From positions 155,930,001 through 155,994,000 of the forward strand of contig JBITNC010000001.1 of the NCBI GenBank assembly GCA_050084985.1: a stretch of 64,000 bases of DNA, read 5' to 3'. A program made the position numbers and the translations under genes. Of this stretch, positions 1 to 11,049 are shown in pieces. The stretch comes from Nageia nagi (Eukaryota; Pinophyta). Position 1 is the first letter of the stretch, and each line of letters opens with the position of its first letter. The notes beneath the pieces are model-generated. The model did not search any database. It saw nothing but the letters and a program-made list of their open reading frames with translations, and was not told the DNA's origin.

Positions 1-845
1 TAAATCAAATAAATCAACTTTTAAATCATCCAATTCAAGTTTCAAAAGGCTTGGGTAATGTTGCTCCTATTGAAAGAAATCTCGATCAAACTAGAAATGA
101 TATCCTCGAAAGAAAAAGACCTCTAGTGAGATATCCTTTCATAACTAAACAATCATAAGGAGAAGGCTACTCAATAATTCATATCTTATTAGCATATCAA
201 AATAATTAAGTCATCCTCCTATGTTCCATCCAATATTATGGAAGAATTGAAAAAAACACCTTCTAAAATTATAATGTTTGATGCATTGAGAATTCTCAGT
301 TAAATCGACCTTTTATAAGAATCTTTGAAGCTAAAGAATAGTAAGAAAAGATCTAATGAGGGAAATGTAGTGTTTAAAATTTTTGATGATTTTCCTCTAT
401 CTCCCATAGGTATAAGAAGACCTCCACCTTTTTATCTATCCCTTATATTAAAAGGTTGGATAGTTAACAACTATATGATTAACATCAGAGTTGCTATTTT
501 TGTTATTCCTAAAGTTGATGTAGATGAGATGAAATTGTATCTAACTTAATGCATATATGGATTCATACAACTACATTCTTTCCCTATATATGTGGTTGAG
601 AGTGTTAAAGGAGTTTCCATAATGTTGAATGCATTCCCTAACATTTGTGTCATTCAAGATATTATTGTAGTTGATCTTCCACCTCTATTTGGGATCTGCT
701 TATCCAAAGAATTTACTACTAAGTTGGGAGGATATTTAACTTTAGATTTACACACCTCCTCCTTCCCTTCTAGAATAAGCATGTCAAAATCCCAAATGAG
801 GGTACCAATAATGTCCATCTTAAGAATATATCTAAATAAAAATAC
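1..845 (+). pseudogene. Element A gag end and protease region
   Basis: The translated pieces include an 'LPPLFGICLSKEFTT' segment and a 'LGGYL' segment. They match the protease region of element B at 32.2-32.7 kb. In plant Ty3 elements this block follows gag and precedes the RNase H/RT part of pol. Stops and frameshifts break it into fragments of at most about 85 codons. Near 845 the reading jumps directly to the sequence that lies just before integrase in B, so the central part of pol is missing. Confidence 0.6.
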
Positions 846-2215
846 ATGAATGAGCCAACTAAGCTTATCAGAGGGAGATCTCTCTACAAGAATATAGTAC
901 AGGAAACACACATGATTGCTTTCATAGAGGATGAAGAGCATCTAAATGAGCAGAGTGATTGGATAAAATAATATATTGTATATTTTAGAATGGCATGTTA
1001 TCCTAATTCTTTTACTAGTTTCAAAAAAGAAGATACACATTACAGGCAATCAAATTCACAATGATTTATGATCATATCTATAGAAATTTTTTTATCAAAC
1101 TCTATTGAGATATGTAACTCATGATGAAGCTTAAAGAATTCTACATGAATTTCACTATGGATTCCCTAGAGGACACTATAATGGTCCTACTACAACAATA
1201 AAAATAATGCAAGTAGGCTATTATTGGCCCACCCTATTCCAATACTCTTATAAGATGGCCCAAGAATGTGACAAGTGTATCAGGTATGTGGGAAAGAGAA
1301 GACAAGCTATTATGCATTTAAAACATGTGGTTGTTAAGGAACCTTTCTAACAATGATATTTAAACTTCATTGGTGTTATTAATTTGAATTCTTTAGCAGA
1401 TCATAAGTTTATCTTGACTACAATAGACTACTTCATAAGATGGTCAAAAGCATTGCCATGTAAAAATGTAGATTAGAATGTAGTTATAGGAATGATAAAG
1501 ATATTGATCACTTGATTTGGTAACCCATAAATCAATGTATAAGATAATGGTTATGCATTCACTCAAATCAACTTATCATAATTTATTATTGAGTATAGGA
1601 TCTACTAGATATTCTCTTCAAACTATTATCTACAAGGGAATGGGTTGTCTAAGTCAATAAATAAATACTTAACCCAAATCATCAAGAGAACCATTGAAGG
1701 GAATCCCATGAAGTGGCACATGATGTTGGAATATACATTATGGGCTGATAGAATTAGTATCAATTCTACTATTAAAACATCACCCTATGCATTATTTTAT
1801 GGTAAGAGACCTATGCTACCCATTCATCTTGAGTTTCCTATAGTCAAAATCCTACAGGAGTTAGATGACTATGACTTTGAGCCATTGCAAATTAGATTCA
1901 ATTAATTGATGAAGATGGAAGAGGATAGAAATAAAGCTTATCAAGCTTACCAACATAGATAAAAGATTATCAAGAAGTGGTTCAATAAAAATAAGTCTTC
2001 TTGAGTAAAGTTTAAAGTTGGAAATATAGTCCTCAAATGGAACAAGGAAAGAGCAAATCCTAAAAAACATCAAAAATTTGATTCATTATAGAGTGGGCCT
2101 TATATTATTGTTGAAACTTTACATAATAATGCATTCAAATTACAAGATATTTTTGGATCCTGATAGCTACCTATACTAGTGAATAGGATCCATCTAGAAT
2201 ATTATTAGGTGATTA
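846..2215 (+). pseudogene. Element A integrase (pseudogene)
   Basis: This is a Ty3-type integrase remnant. The N-terminal zinc-binding region can be read as H...GHYNGPTTTIKIMQ...GYYWPT...C..C at about 1140-1290. The core follows, with 'FIGVI' near the first Asp, and a C-terminal part that ends in 'GPYIIVE'. At the position of the catalytic Glu the frame reads GNGLSKSINK, so Lys replaces Glu. There are at least ten stops. It compares codon by codon with element B 35.1-36.3 kb, which has the same Lys. Confidence 0.75.
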
Positions 2216-2295
2216 GATGATTCATAACACATGCTAAGCATGTACAATGTAAATATACATATTTATTACTCATGTTTCTTTCAAAAAAAGTTATT

Positions 2296-2300
2296 ATATA
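2296..2300. repeat. Target site duplication of element C, left copy
   Basis: ATATA immediately precedes the left LTR and is repeated exactly at 19394-19398 after the right LTR. Five base pairs is the usual Ty3/gypsy length. The target is AT-rich, so the match alone is weak, but it falls exactly at both LTR ends. Confidence 0.85.
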
Positions 2301-2491
2301 TGTAGACACCTAAAAATGTCCCCTTTTTAACTAGTAAACATTGAAATAATGATAACTCTTTGGGACAATATAAAATAGATTCAAAAACCATATTATTGGA
2401 TAGCTCTCATCAAGTACATGCAAAACGAGTGGTCACATGACCCCTTTCGATAAAAATTGACTATTTGGTAGTCATTTTAATATTAAAACCA

Positions 2492-2564
2492 GTCGCCAGC
2501 AACCCAAAACAATCATCGGCATTTTGAGAGGATCATTGGCGTTTGCCTTGTAATCACCGATGAC
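2492..2564 (-). promoter_or_regulatory. Phased 12-bp motif array in U3 of the 5' LTR
   Basis: Four related words start at 2492, 2512, 2532 and 2553: GTCGCCAGCAAC, ATCATCGGCATT, ATCATTGGCGTT and ATCACCGATGAC. The spacing is 20, 20 and 21 bp. They read as the reverse complement of the motif in the leader array. The array lies about 140 bp upstream of the TATA box. The 3' LTR keeps the spacing at 18758-18830 with transitions inside the words. Function is unknown; multiple protein binding sites on one face of the helix would fit. Confidence 0.55.
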
Positions 2565-2704
2565 TCTGTAACAGTCGAACAAGAAACTAAAATGAAGTTG
2601 AAATGTTTCATTCTTCCAAGATGATGTGGATAGAGAGGGTCAGTTACGACCTACAGTGGCTTTTCACTTCCCCTTACCAGCCTTGGAAAATCTCACCCAA
2701 AATC

Positions 2705-2711
2705 TATAAAT
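2705..2711 (+). promoter_or_regulatory. TATA box of the element C LTR
   Basis: TATAAAT lies in the context CTATAAATAC and is repeated at the same place in the other LTR. It is the best TATA element in the LTR. Transcription would start about 30 bp downstream, which gives a U3 of about 435 bp. Confidence 0.6.
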
Positions 2712-3130
2712 ACAAGCAAATACAAAGCAATAGGGACCCATATATACCCATCTTTGAAGTAGGGTAATGCTGCCAAAATCTTGTGAGCTCATACCTTTTA
2801 TTGTTTTATGCTAGCTTCAATTTAATACATGTCATACATAGATGCTTTGATGTTATTATCTTTTGCATGTGTGTAGGATTTACAGGTTGTCCATATCAAG
2901 GAGAGAAGCAAGCAAATCAAAAACAATGAAGATCTAATACTCTCATTTTGGCAAATGGCATTTGTAAAAGTCCCTTCCAAGGGAAAATTGTAGTTTGAGC
3001 TGAAAATCAATATCAATTTACAATTACAACATTTCTACCTATTTTACATAATTTGAGGTTCAGTGAATATCTAAGAATAATTGTATTTTATGTTATTCTA
3101 CATTCTAGCTCTATTTTCACTACAACATTC

Positions 3131-3148
3131 TGGTGCTAGAAGAAGGTC
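3131..3148 (+). other. Primer-binding site of element C
   Basis: TGGTGCTAGAAGAAGGTC begins three bases after the LTR end. The TGG start pairs with the CCA end of a tRNA, as in all LTR elements. I could not assign the tRNA; the site may have mutated. Confidence 0.7.
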
Positions 3149-3266
3149 CCTCCAATAATAGGGAGGATTTCTATATTCAAATATAGTTATTCTTGTTTTG
3201 TTCACTAATTTTGATTGAGTTATTTCATCTACTCACTTTAAAATTTTTGTTATGTTTTTACAGTAA

Positions 3267-3411
3267 ACGCTAGCGATTGGAATCGGACGCTGGTGACTCA
3301 AAAGGAATGCCAACGATTTATAGAGTAATCTAGACTAAATGTTGGCAATTTCATCCCAAACGCTAGCATTTTTATTGAATGCTAGCGATCTCTATTTAAA
3401 CATCGACGACT
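3267..3411 (+). promoter_or_regulatory. Phased 12-bp motif array in the element C leader
   Basis: Words resembling AYGCYRGYGAYT start at 3267, 3287, 3307, 3339, 3360, 3379 and 3400. All gaps are 19-21 bp except one of 32. Examples are ACGCTAGCGATT, ATGCCAACGATT and ATGCTAGCGATC. The core GCTAGC is palindromic. The words are CpG-rich in an AT-rich leader. The array lies between the primer-binding site and gag, so it would be transcribed. Confidence 0.55.
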
Positions 3412-3631
3412 CTTACTCTAGGTCATTTTCTCTCCTTTTGTTATCTAAAAAAAAAAAAAAATAGAAGGATACTTTTGATTGTAATTCCTTTGCCTAGAAT
3501 GCATATAAGAACGGGTAGAAAAAGTTAAATGCATGTTTTTTATTAATTTACTTTATGTATAATGTTATGTATTTATTTTCATGTTTTGGTTGAAGGGTAT
3601 GTACACATTAATACTTTTTATCTTGTCTACT

Positions 3632-4330
3632 TATGCTCTCCCTTTGCGCTTCGTGCGATCTAAGGTGACCAGAATAAACTTAATAAGAAGGAGTAATTAA
3701 TTCTTCTTTTCTTTCACATTCACACTATCATTAATTTGGTTAATTTATCCACACATAATGACCTCTTACCAAGTCTGCCCTTACCACTCCATTGGAGGTC
3801 AAAGGGATATGTGACTAGTAAGAGGAGGTAATTTACTACACATAATACTTCCACAATTGGAAGGAGTAAATGAATCACGTTAAAATGAATGAACTTAAGG
3901 AAAATAAATCAATTTTTGGGTAGTGTAAATCATATTAAAAGGTTAATGAATTGGAGGGATTCGAATACACTAAGTACTTTCACTTAACAAAGTATGCTCT
4001 CACTTTTGCGCTTTAAGCGATCTTAAGTGATCAGAAATAAGTTAAGTGAAAGGTAAAATTTATTCACATCTTATTTAGAAATATACTTCACATTAACACT
4101 CTTAAAGATGTCTGCCCTTACCACTCCATTGGAGGTTGAAGGGATATGTGACTCTTGGAGGAGTAATTGAACCTCACTTAATTAATTTATCTACATTTAA
4201 GGGCTTTTTACTATGTCTGCTCTTACCACTCCATTGGATGTCGAAGAGATATGTGACTAGTAAGAAGAGGAAATTTATCACATATAAAACTTCCACAGCT
4301 GGAAGGAGTTAATGAACATCACTAAGAGGT
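3632..4330 (+). repeat. Irregular direct repeats in the element C leader
   Basis: A block beginning TATGCTCTC..TTTGCGC occurs at about 3632 and 3993. A second block, TCTGCCCTTACCACTCCATT, occurs at 3774 and 4111, with a one-base variant at 4216. The main spacing is 340-360 bp, so this is an imperfect tandem duplication with an extra half unit. Such leader repeats are common between the PBS and gag of large plant Ty3 elements. I see no conserved reading frame in it. Confidence 0.75.
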
Positions 4331-4989
4331 TGGATAATGAATCACATTATAATTAAAAAAGAATAAAGAGGTTTATTAAGGTCAAAGTCCACTTAAAATA
4401 AACTTTTGACTGTATCACATTAAAATAAGATAAGTAAATGGACATGAATGCTTGGGAGGGTAGTATGCATAAATATATTTTACTTGTTTAAATGCATTTC
4501 ATAAGGCCTTAAAGGAATAATTGAACATTAACAAGTTGGATGTCACTACCAACCATTAATTCTTACTTCTTTTGTACCCACCGACATAACACACTTGAAG
4601 CCATAGAGCCAGTTACACTTGGAAGTGATGACCAAGGTGACTTTCCTTTAGGTAGGAGTCAAAAAAGAGACTCATCTAGAACCAAGCCAAAAGCCATAGA
4701 GACTTGTAAACATTACTTAGAATTACCCAACCTACCTTGTTTAACACTTGACTAGTCAAAACAAATTAGGAAAATTAAAGGATTAAAATGAATAACTCAT
4801 ATCATTCATTTAACTCAGACATTAAAAATATGTGAAAAGGTTAAAAAAAAAAAAAGATAATCACATCGTTAAAAGTAAGTTTGCATATAGGATGTTTGTG
4901 CATTAAATTGTTTTCCCAAAAACATAATATAAAAGATAAAAATAGAGTTTCTTTTTTATGATGTTTGTTTATAATATCTAAAAAAAAAA
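4331..4989 (+). other. Rest of the element C leader, no recognised gene
   Basis: This is AT-rich leader sequence between the repeats and gag. It contains a 71-codon open frame at 4540-4755 that resembles nothing I know and has no second copy for comparison. A run of A residues sits at 4981-4990 just before the gag ATG. Confidence 0.6.
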
Positions 4990-7527
4990 ATGGTTCGAAC
5001 TAGAAGTATAACCGCTAAGAAAATGCAAGAACACCCAGTTGAAATACAAGAAATAGATCCAGATGATATGGATCTGATAGAGTCTTCGGTTAGGAAGCCA
5101 CCTCCTTTAGATGAATCAAATCCACGGGTAGTTCATTATGTAGGTAAAGATTAGGATTGGGATTATAATCAATCTAGATTGCAAAGACAAAGTATAGAAG
5201 ATCCTATTACCAAAGCTAGAATGCAAGTATTAGATGAAGAGTTAATTGAAATTCATCATCGCCTAGCTAATTATAGGGCTATTCCTAAGATGTCTTCTAG
5301 TTTACCAAGAGATGTGGAAAAACTAAATCAAAGGCGTGATAACTTAGAAATTGACGATGATAAATCTTAGGCTGAAACCATAGCGGTACCAGAGACTGAG
5401 CCATATAAAGTTAAATATGAAAGAGTCATTCATCTATTATCAGATGGTCGAAGAGTCAGTTCTTTAATCTAGAAAGAGGGATCTTCTTTTTCTCATAAAT
5501 CTCTCGAATTAGGAAAAAATGAAGTATCGATACCTACGAGTAATTTATCTCAAAGAGCTCCTTCAATGAAGCAAATGGAGAAATATTATTCCTCAAATGG
5601 AGGATTAAATAAAAGGACATCTAAGTTCAAAAGAGAAGAGATACCTTCTTATGAAGAACTAAAAGAACGATGATTATATAAAACAAAAGCTGGTCAAAAA
5701 TTCATGAAAATGTATGCTGATGATATTAAAAAGGTCGCAGAGATGTAGTATCTTCTAAAGGAAGAAAATGGAAAAGTTAATGAATTCATTAAAATTCAAG
5801 AACAAGAAAATAAATTAAGCGAAATGGAAGATAAACTCCTTAGAGATAAAAGGAAATTCATAGAATAAGAACAAGCAAACAAAGAAAGAAATGAGGTCCT
5901 GGAATAAGAAAAGAAAAGACTTCATAAAGAATATGAGATTCAACTTCGTTTAAAAGAATTACAACTTAAAGAATTAGAAAATGAAAGAATAAAAAGGGAA
6001 CAATATCTACGTATGGAGAAAGAAAAACAAAGACAGTGAGATGAATATCAAAAAATAAAAAATTTGAAACCTGAAACTCCTGAAGGAAGTCAAATACAAA
6101 GATATCGAGATCCTTACTTAGACAAACAAGAAGCGATGGATAAAGAGATAGCCATTTTATTACAAAAGGAAATAGATAAAGAACTAGAACTTCAAAAATT
6201 ATATGATAAACAAAAGCAAGATTCCATTAAAAGTTGGATTGAACAAACCCAAAATCAAACAAAACAACCTGATTACAAAGGAAAAGATCTATATGGAAAA
6301 GGTATATCCCAAAAACCTCCTAAAATCCCTATTTCACGATGTCATTCACCTCTTAAAATATTGCCTCCACCACCATCAGGGTTTCCTTCTGACTATGAGT
6401 CTTACACTTCAAGATCAATTTCGGAAAAGGATCCGAATACTCGAAGATATCATAGACACACTCAAGGTCATAGAATCGATAAAGAATTAGAAGACTTTAT
6501 GAAGGATTTTATAAATTAAGAAATGAATGTTCAAATACTTAAAAAGTTAAATTATAAGAACATTTGCAATGAGCCTATTCATCCAAGTGTTCCAAAAAAG
6601 AAATTACCATATAGGTTTGAATTTTCTAAAATAGAATCATTCAAGGGAAGAGAAGATCCCAAAGAACATTTGAGAAAATTTACATTTTCTAGCTATCAGA
6701 TAGCCAATGATGACTCATTAATGTTACGTATATTTCCTATGACACTCGTAGGTCAAGCGTTGGATTGGTATAATAGTTTACCTATACATAATTTATATAC
6801 ATTTGAATAATTGGCTAATCAATTTCTTGAACACTTTAGAATCAATATTAAAGAAAGATCTTCCATTACTGATCTTACAAGATTACAATAGTTTCCTGAT
6901 GAAATTATACAAGATTACATCTCAAGATGGCAGGCTATACTCACTAGTATTCCTTATACAATACCATAAGAAGAATTGGTTAAATTATTTAGCCAAAGTT
7001 GTTTAAGACCAATAGATAGTATTCTCCAAATTCAACAACATAGAACTTTTGAAGAAGCTATTGCTTAGGTAGTAGTTATAGAAAGAGTTAAAATTCAACA
7101 TGGAGAATTAAAACTCAAGAAAAAAGAATATAAAAAGGGTAATCAATATGAAAACATTACTAAACAACCACAAAATAATCAAATAGCTATGACAGAAAAT
7201 TCTAGTCAATATTCAAAAATCGAAGAAAATGCTAAACCTAAGCCTAAAAGAAATTTTACCCCATTATCAGAACCATTAGCTGAAATACTTAAAAAATTAT
7301 GTGATAATGGTATGATTACATTACCTGATATAAAACCTAAAAATTCTAATGCTAAAGGAAGCAAATGGTATAAGGAGAATGAATTTTGTGCTTATCATAG
7401 GAAAAAGGGACATAATACAAATAAATGTCGAACTTTACTACATAAAATTCAAGACTTGATAGATAGTCAAAAAATAGATGTGGATAATCCTGTTTTGCCT
7501 TTGAATCAAAATTTAGGGATATATTAA
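4990..7527 (+). pseudogene. gag: Element C Gag
   Basis: One reading frame runs from ATG 4990 to TAA 7525 over 846 codons with about 13 internal stops and no frameshift that I can find. The N-terminal third is unique. A long, highly charged Glu/Lys/Gln helix (about 5700-6040) looks like a coiled coil or single alpha helix. A retrotransposon capsid domain follows ('FKGREDPKEHLRKF...LDWYNSLP', 6630-6790). The C-terminus has a zinc knuckle of Tat type (CAYHRKKGHNTNKC, near 7387-7430). Gag forms the particle and packages RNA. Most stops are explained by one transition from Gln, Arg or Trp codons. Confidence 0.9.
7509..7515 (+). promoter_or_regulatory. Possible -1 frameshift heptamer at the gag/pol junction
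   Basis: A AAT TTA is in the gag frame, with the form X XXY YYZ, ten bases before the gag stop. A -1 slip here enters exactly the frame in which pol is read from 7515 on. The same heptamer is known to drive -1 frameshifting at the gag-pol junction of an avian retrovirus. I did not find a convincing downstream stem. An ordinary old indel could give the same layout. Confidence 0.4.
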
Positions 7528-8935
7528 AACCCCTTACCTTCACATCAGGCAACAATGTGGCAATTATCCCAAACCAAATGAACTACACATGGAACAATAA
7601 GGATATACCATTTATAGGAGCTATAGATGATTCAATACATATGATTGGTATAGCTACACGAGCACAACAATATCAGAATAAATAGGATAATCCACAAAAA
7701 AATCAATCGATATCAAACCCAATTAATATACAACCTATACCTCCCCAATAACCTAAAGTTTCGATAAAAGGTGCTCTTCAATGATAATTAAAAATGTCTC
7801 CAGTTAAGATGACCTTATTTGAATTATTACAACAGTCTAAGAGTTATAGGGAAGCTATGAATCAAATTCTATAAGAAATTCAAGTGGATGTTAGTAACCT
7901 CAATAATTTTATTTCAATAGTTGAAAGTTTGAAGATATCTCAACAACCTAGTATCACCTTCTACAAACAAGAAAAATTAAATAACGATGGACCAGGCGGG
8001 CTTGACCCACCTTTACATATAATTGGTAAAGTGGATGGGAGATTATTTAAAAGAATTCTGATAGATGAAGGTTCAGCTATAAATATAATTTTAGATGCTG
8101 CATATAAAAATTTGAATTTATCAGATTCGCTTATCTTAGCTCCTTCTTTACAAATTAGGGTGTTTAATGATGTAGTATGTTCAACTTTGGGATCAATAAT
8201 GCTTCCAATTACAGTAGGGCTAAAACTATTCAAACTTTATTACATATAATTGAAGGAAATATTATACAATACAATGTTCTTTTAGGATGCCCATGGATTA
8301 GAGAAATGCAATGTGTTCCATCAACTTATCATGGATGTTTAAAATACATCTATAAAGATAAAGTTCATTGTGTGTTTAAAGATCCAGATCCTTATTCACA
8401 TTGTAATTTAATTTTTGATCCAAATAAAGTGACATTACCATCTCCTAATTTATCAACCATATTAATGAACAAAAATATGAATCAATCTGAAGTCATAAAA
8501 GGAAAAAATGACATAGCTATACAAGATAAAGATACTTGGGAAAAAGTTGCTAAAACTTTAGATGAAAAACATGGAGCTTCTTCATCAAAACAAGTGAATA
8601 CTACATCTAATAATGACTCATCCAATGTATATCTAGTAAAAATTAAATTAATGGATTTAGGGATGGGAGAATATGATGTAGATGATGTGGTATTTAATAT
8701 ACCTTCATCACAAGAAGTGGGTAAAGTATTTGAATCACCTAGTGTAATTGGACAAATAGTACCTTTAGGAGAAGTACCTAATCAGACAATGTTTATCTAT
8801 GCAAGGATAGTAAATCCTGTGTCAACAATACCCAATCAAACATATGAAGGAAATTTCAATAATGATATGAAATATTTATTGCCATGTTCAAGAACGAGGA
8901 TTGGGTTGATATGAACAGGGTCCATGAGAAATAAT
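7515..8935 (+). pseudogene. Element C protease and following linker of pol
   Basis: The pol frame opens at 7515. Its first part is a linker with several stops. The aspartic protease domain has the core LIDEGSAINII at about 8057-8090. The catalytic Asp is present, but the usual small residue after it is Glu. A frameshift near 8220 moves the reading to another frame, which holds the conserved 'YNVLLGCPWIREM' at the end of the protease domain and a long acidic linker up to 8914. A second shift near 8935 restores the first frame ('RYQDPTDKRGLGY'). The protease would cut the Gag-Pol polyprotein. Confidence 0.8.
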
Positions 8936-10326
8936 TGAATCACGATACCAAGATCCCACTGATAAAAGGGGATTAGGTTATCAAAATAAATATAAAAATC
9001 TTGCTAAATTAGAAAATTTAGGAGAAGAGAATTTGGATTATAATGCAGAAATTTTAGAGAAAGAATCTATAGTACAAGAAATTATTAATATAAGAGAAGA
9101 ACAATTAAGTGAAATGGATGTTTTAAAAGGTGTCAAAATGCTCTTTATTAATAATATTGAGCCACCGTGGAATCATTCGTGCTTACCAAGTGATATACAT
9201 GAAAAAATAAATAAAAATGCTGAATCATCAATCATTCCATATTCAGGTATACCATCGATAAATATGGTTACAATAAAAGAGAATGATATTGAAGATCAAA
9301 ATAATGAACAAATAGATGAAGTTAATGAAAATCAAAATTTAATCAAAATAATAGCCAGTACTTCTACAGATGAAGTAATTGCTGATTTCTCTCTTATCTC
9401 ATCTAATCCTTCGGTACATGAATTCAAAAACGTAGATCACATATTTGGTTCCTATGAAAATCAAGTATGCATGAATGAACAAACTCAAGAATACGATGAA
9501 GAATATAGCGTTAATGACAAAAGTTGGATACCAGTACCAAATCAATTAGAAGAAGGGTTGCATATGCTTACTGAAAAAGTCTTAGAAATAGATATTAGTA
9601 ATGATCCTCAAAATCCTAAAATTATTCAATTAGGAGAAAACCTCACGAAAAATGAACAAGAAGAAATAATAACCTTATTAAAAGAATGAGAAAAGGTATT
9701 TGCATGGTCATATGCAGACATGCCTGGAATAGATCCTAAATTAGTAGTACATAATTTAGCATTAAAGTCTAATGCTAAACCTGTTAAACAAAAATTACGT
9801 AAAATGCATCCTACTATAGCATTAATGGTAAAAGAAGAACTTCAAAAATTATTAGAAGCTAAATTTATACAACCTATAGATTATTCAGATTGGATATCTA
9901 ATATGGTACCTGTGAAAAAACCAAGTGGAAAAATAAGAATATGCACAGATTTTCGTGATCTTAATAAAGCTTGTCCTAAGGATGATTTTCCTCTACCTAG
10001 CATTGATAGTTTGGTAGATTCGATAGCAGGACACAATATGTTGTCATTAATGGATAGGTTCTCTAGTTATAATCAAATAAAGATAGCTACTGAAGATCAA
10101 CATAAAATGGCTTTTATAACTCCTTGGGGTACCTTTTGTTATAAAGTTATGCCTTTTGGATTAAAAAATGTTGGGGCAACTTATCAAAGGGCTATGACTT
10201 ATATATTCCATGATTATATGCACAACATAGTAGAAGATTATGTCGATGATTTGTTGGTTAGATCTAAATATCGAGTAGATCATGGAAAAGACCTAATTAA
10301 AGTCTTAGATAGATTATTAGATTATT
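8936..10326 (+). pseudogene. Element C reverse transcriptase
   Basis: The frame is open from about 8938 apart from a TGA at 9687. The linker runs to about 9680. The RT domain follows, with 'GKIRICTDFRDLNKACPKDDFPLP', the palm segment 'MAFITPWGTF', 'YKVMPFGLKN' and the catalytic YVDDLL near 10238-10255. The residues needed for polymerisation are present. The domain stops abruptly after 'KVLDRLLDY' at 10326. The thumb, connection and the usual Ty3 RNase H are absent, and the next codons belong to the second RNase H. This points to a deletion of several hundred codons. Confidence 0.9.
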
Positions 10327-10329
10327 AGA

Positions 10330-11049
10330 CAAAAGTCAATAAAAGGATAAGTAATTGCTAACTATCTCATTGATGCTCCATTGCAAGATAATAAACCACT
10401 TGTCATTGAATTACCTAATGATGGGGTGTTTCAAGTAGATGAAATTGAAATACCTGTAGAACCCGAAGACGATTGGGATATGACAATACACTTTGATAGT
10501 TCTTGATGTGAACAAGGTGGTGGAGTAGGTGTTGTATTTATAACATCGCAAGGGATCCCTATACCATATTCATTTAAACTAAAATTTCCTTGTACTAATA
10601 ATAATGCAAAATACGAAGCTTTGATATTAGCATTAAAAACTACTGTTAAATTAAAACTTAAAAGAATTAAGATTATTGGAGGTTCTTTACTCATCGTAAA
10701 TCAAGTGAAAGGAATCTATCAATGTAAAGAAACTTTACTTCAAAAATATAAAGCATTAGTTGATGAATTATTAAACTTTTTTGACCAATTTAGTATAGAA
10801 GCGGCACCAAGATCATCTAATAGATTTGCAGATGCTATGGCTTCTATCAGATCTCTTATCCCAGAAGATCCTAAAAGAGCTTCAATTCAAGTTGAAATAA
10901 TTCAATTGTCTCAATCATCATTACAACAGGAAGATGAAGAAAAAAGTGTATTAAATATTGACGTAACTGATAAAGATAATTGGTACAAGGAATTGATAGA
11001 TTTTTTGAAATTTGGAACTCTTCCTGCAAACATTAATAAATCATCATGA
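10330..11049 (+). pseudogene. Element C archaeal-type RNase H (second RNase H of Tat elements)
   Basis: The frame reads from 'KSIKG*VIANYLIDAPL' into an RNase H domain of the plant Tat type. It has FDSS at the first catalytic Asp, then 'GGGVGVVF', 'NNNAKYEALILALK' with the Glu, 'GGSLLIVNQV' where Asp of the GDS motif is changed, and 'RFADAMAS' with the last Asp. The domain removes the RNA template and is a mark of the Tat lineage, which usually has it in addition to the normal RNase H. Two stops and the lost Asp make it non-functional. Confidence 0.8.

Larger units (their letters stand above)
1..2300 (+). mobile_element. Element A, left part: decayed Ty3/gypsy retrotransposon
   Basis: This is the pol part of an old Ty3/gypsy element whose left end lies outside the window. 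It is the same family as element B at 29.3-42.5 kb: long stretches of the translated protease and integrase regions match B. Element C is inserted at 2300/2301, and A resumes at 19394 with the sequence that follows integrase in B. Every frame carries many stops. The copy is dead. Confidence 0.85.
2301..3127 (+). repeat. 5' LTR of element C
   Basis: It is an 827-bp direct repeat of 18567-19393 and starts TG and ends CA. U3 contains the phased motif array at 2492-2564 and a TATA box at 2705. The sequence just downstream of the TATA box should be R. The differences between the two LTRs cluster in U3, many of them at CpG sites of the array. Confidence 0.95.

Noticed and set aside
2822-3016. Reverse open frame of 64 codons, repeated at 19088-19282
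   Set aside because: It appears twice only because it lies in the two LTRs of element C. It has no motif and is low-complexity.
6203-6490. Second open frame overlapping gag
   Set aside because: It is out of frame with the gag capsid and zinc knuckle. Lys/Ile-rich composition follows from AT-rich shadow translation.
4990-7527. Idea that stops in gag are read through because of a reassigned stop codon
   Set aside because: All three stop codons occur inside the frames, and the neighbouring pol domains have frameshifts, a large deletion and lost catalytic residues. Decay explains this better.
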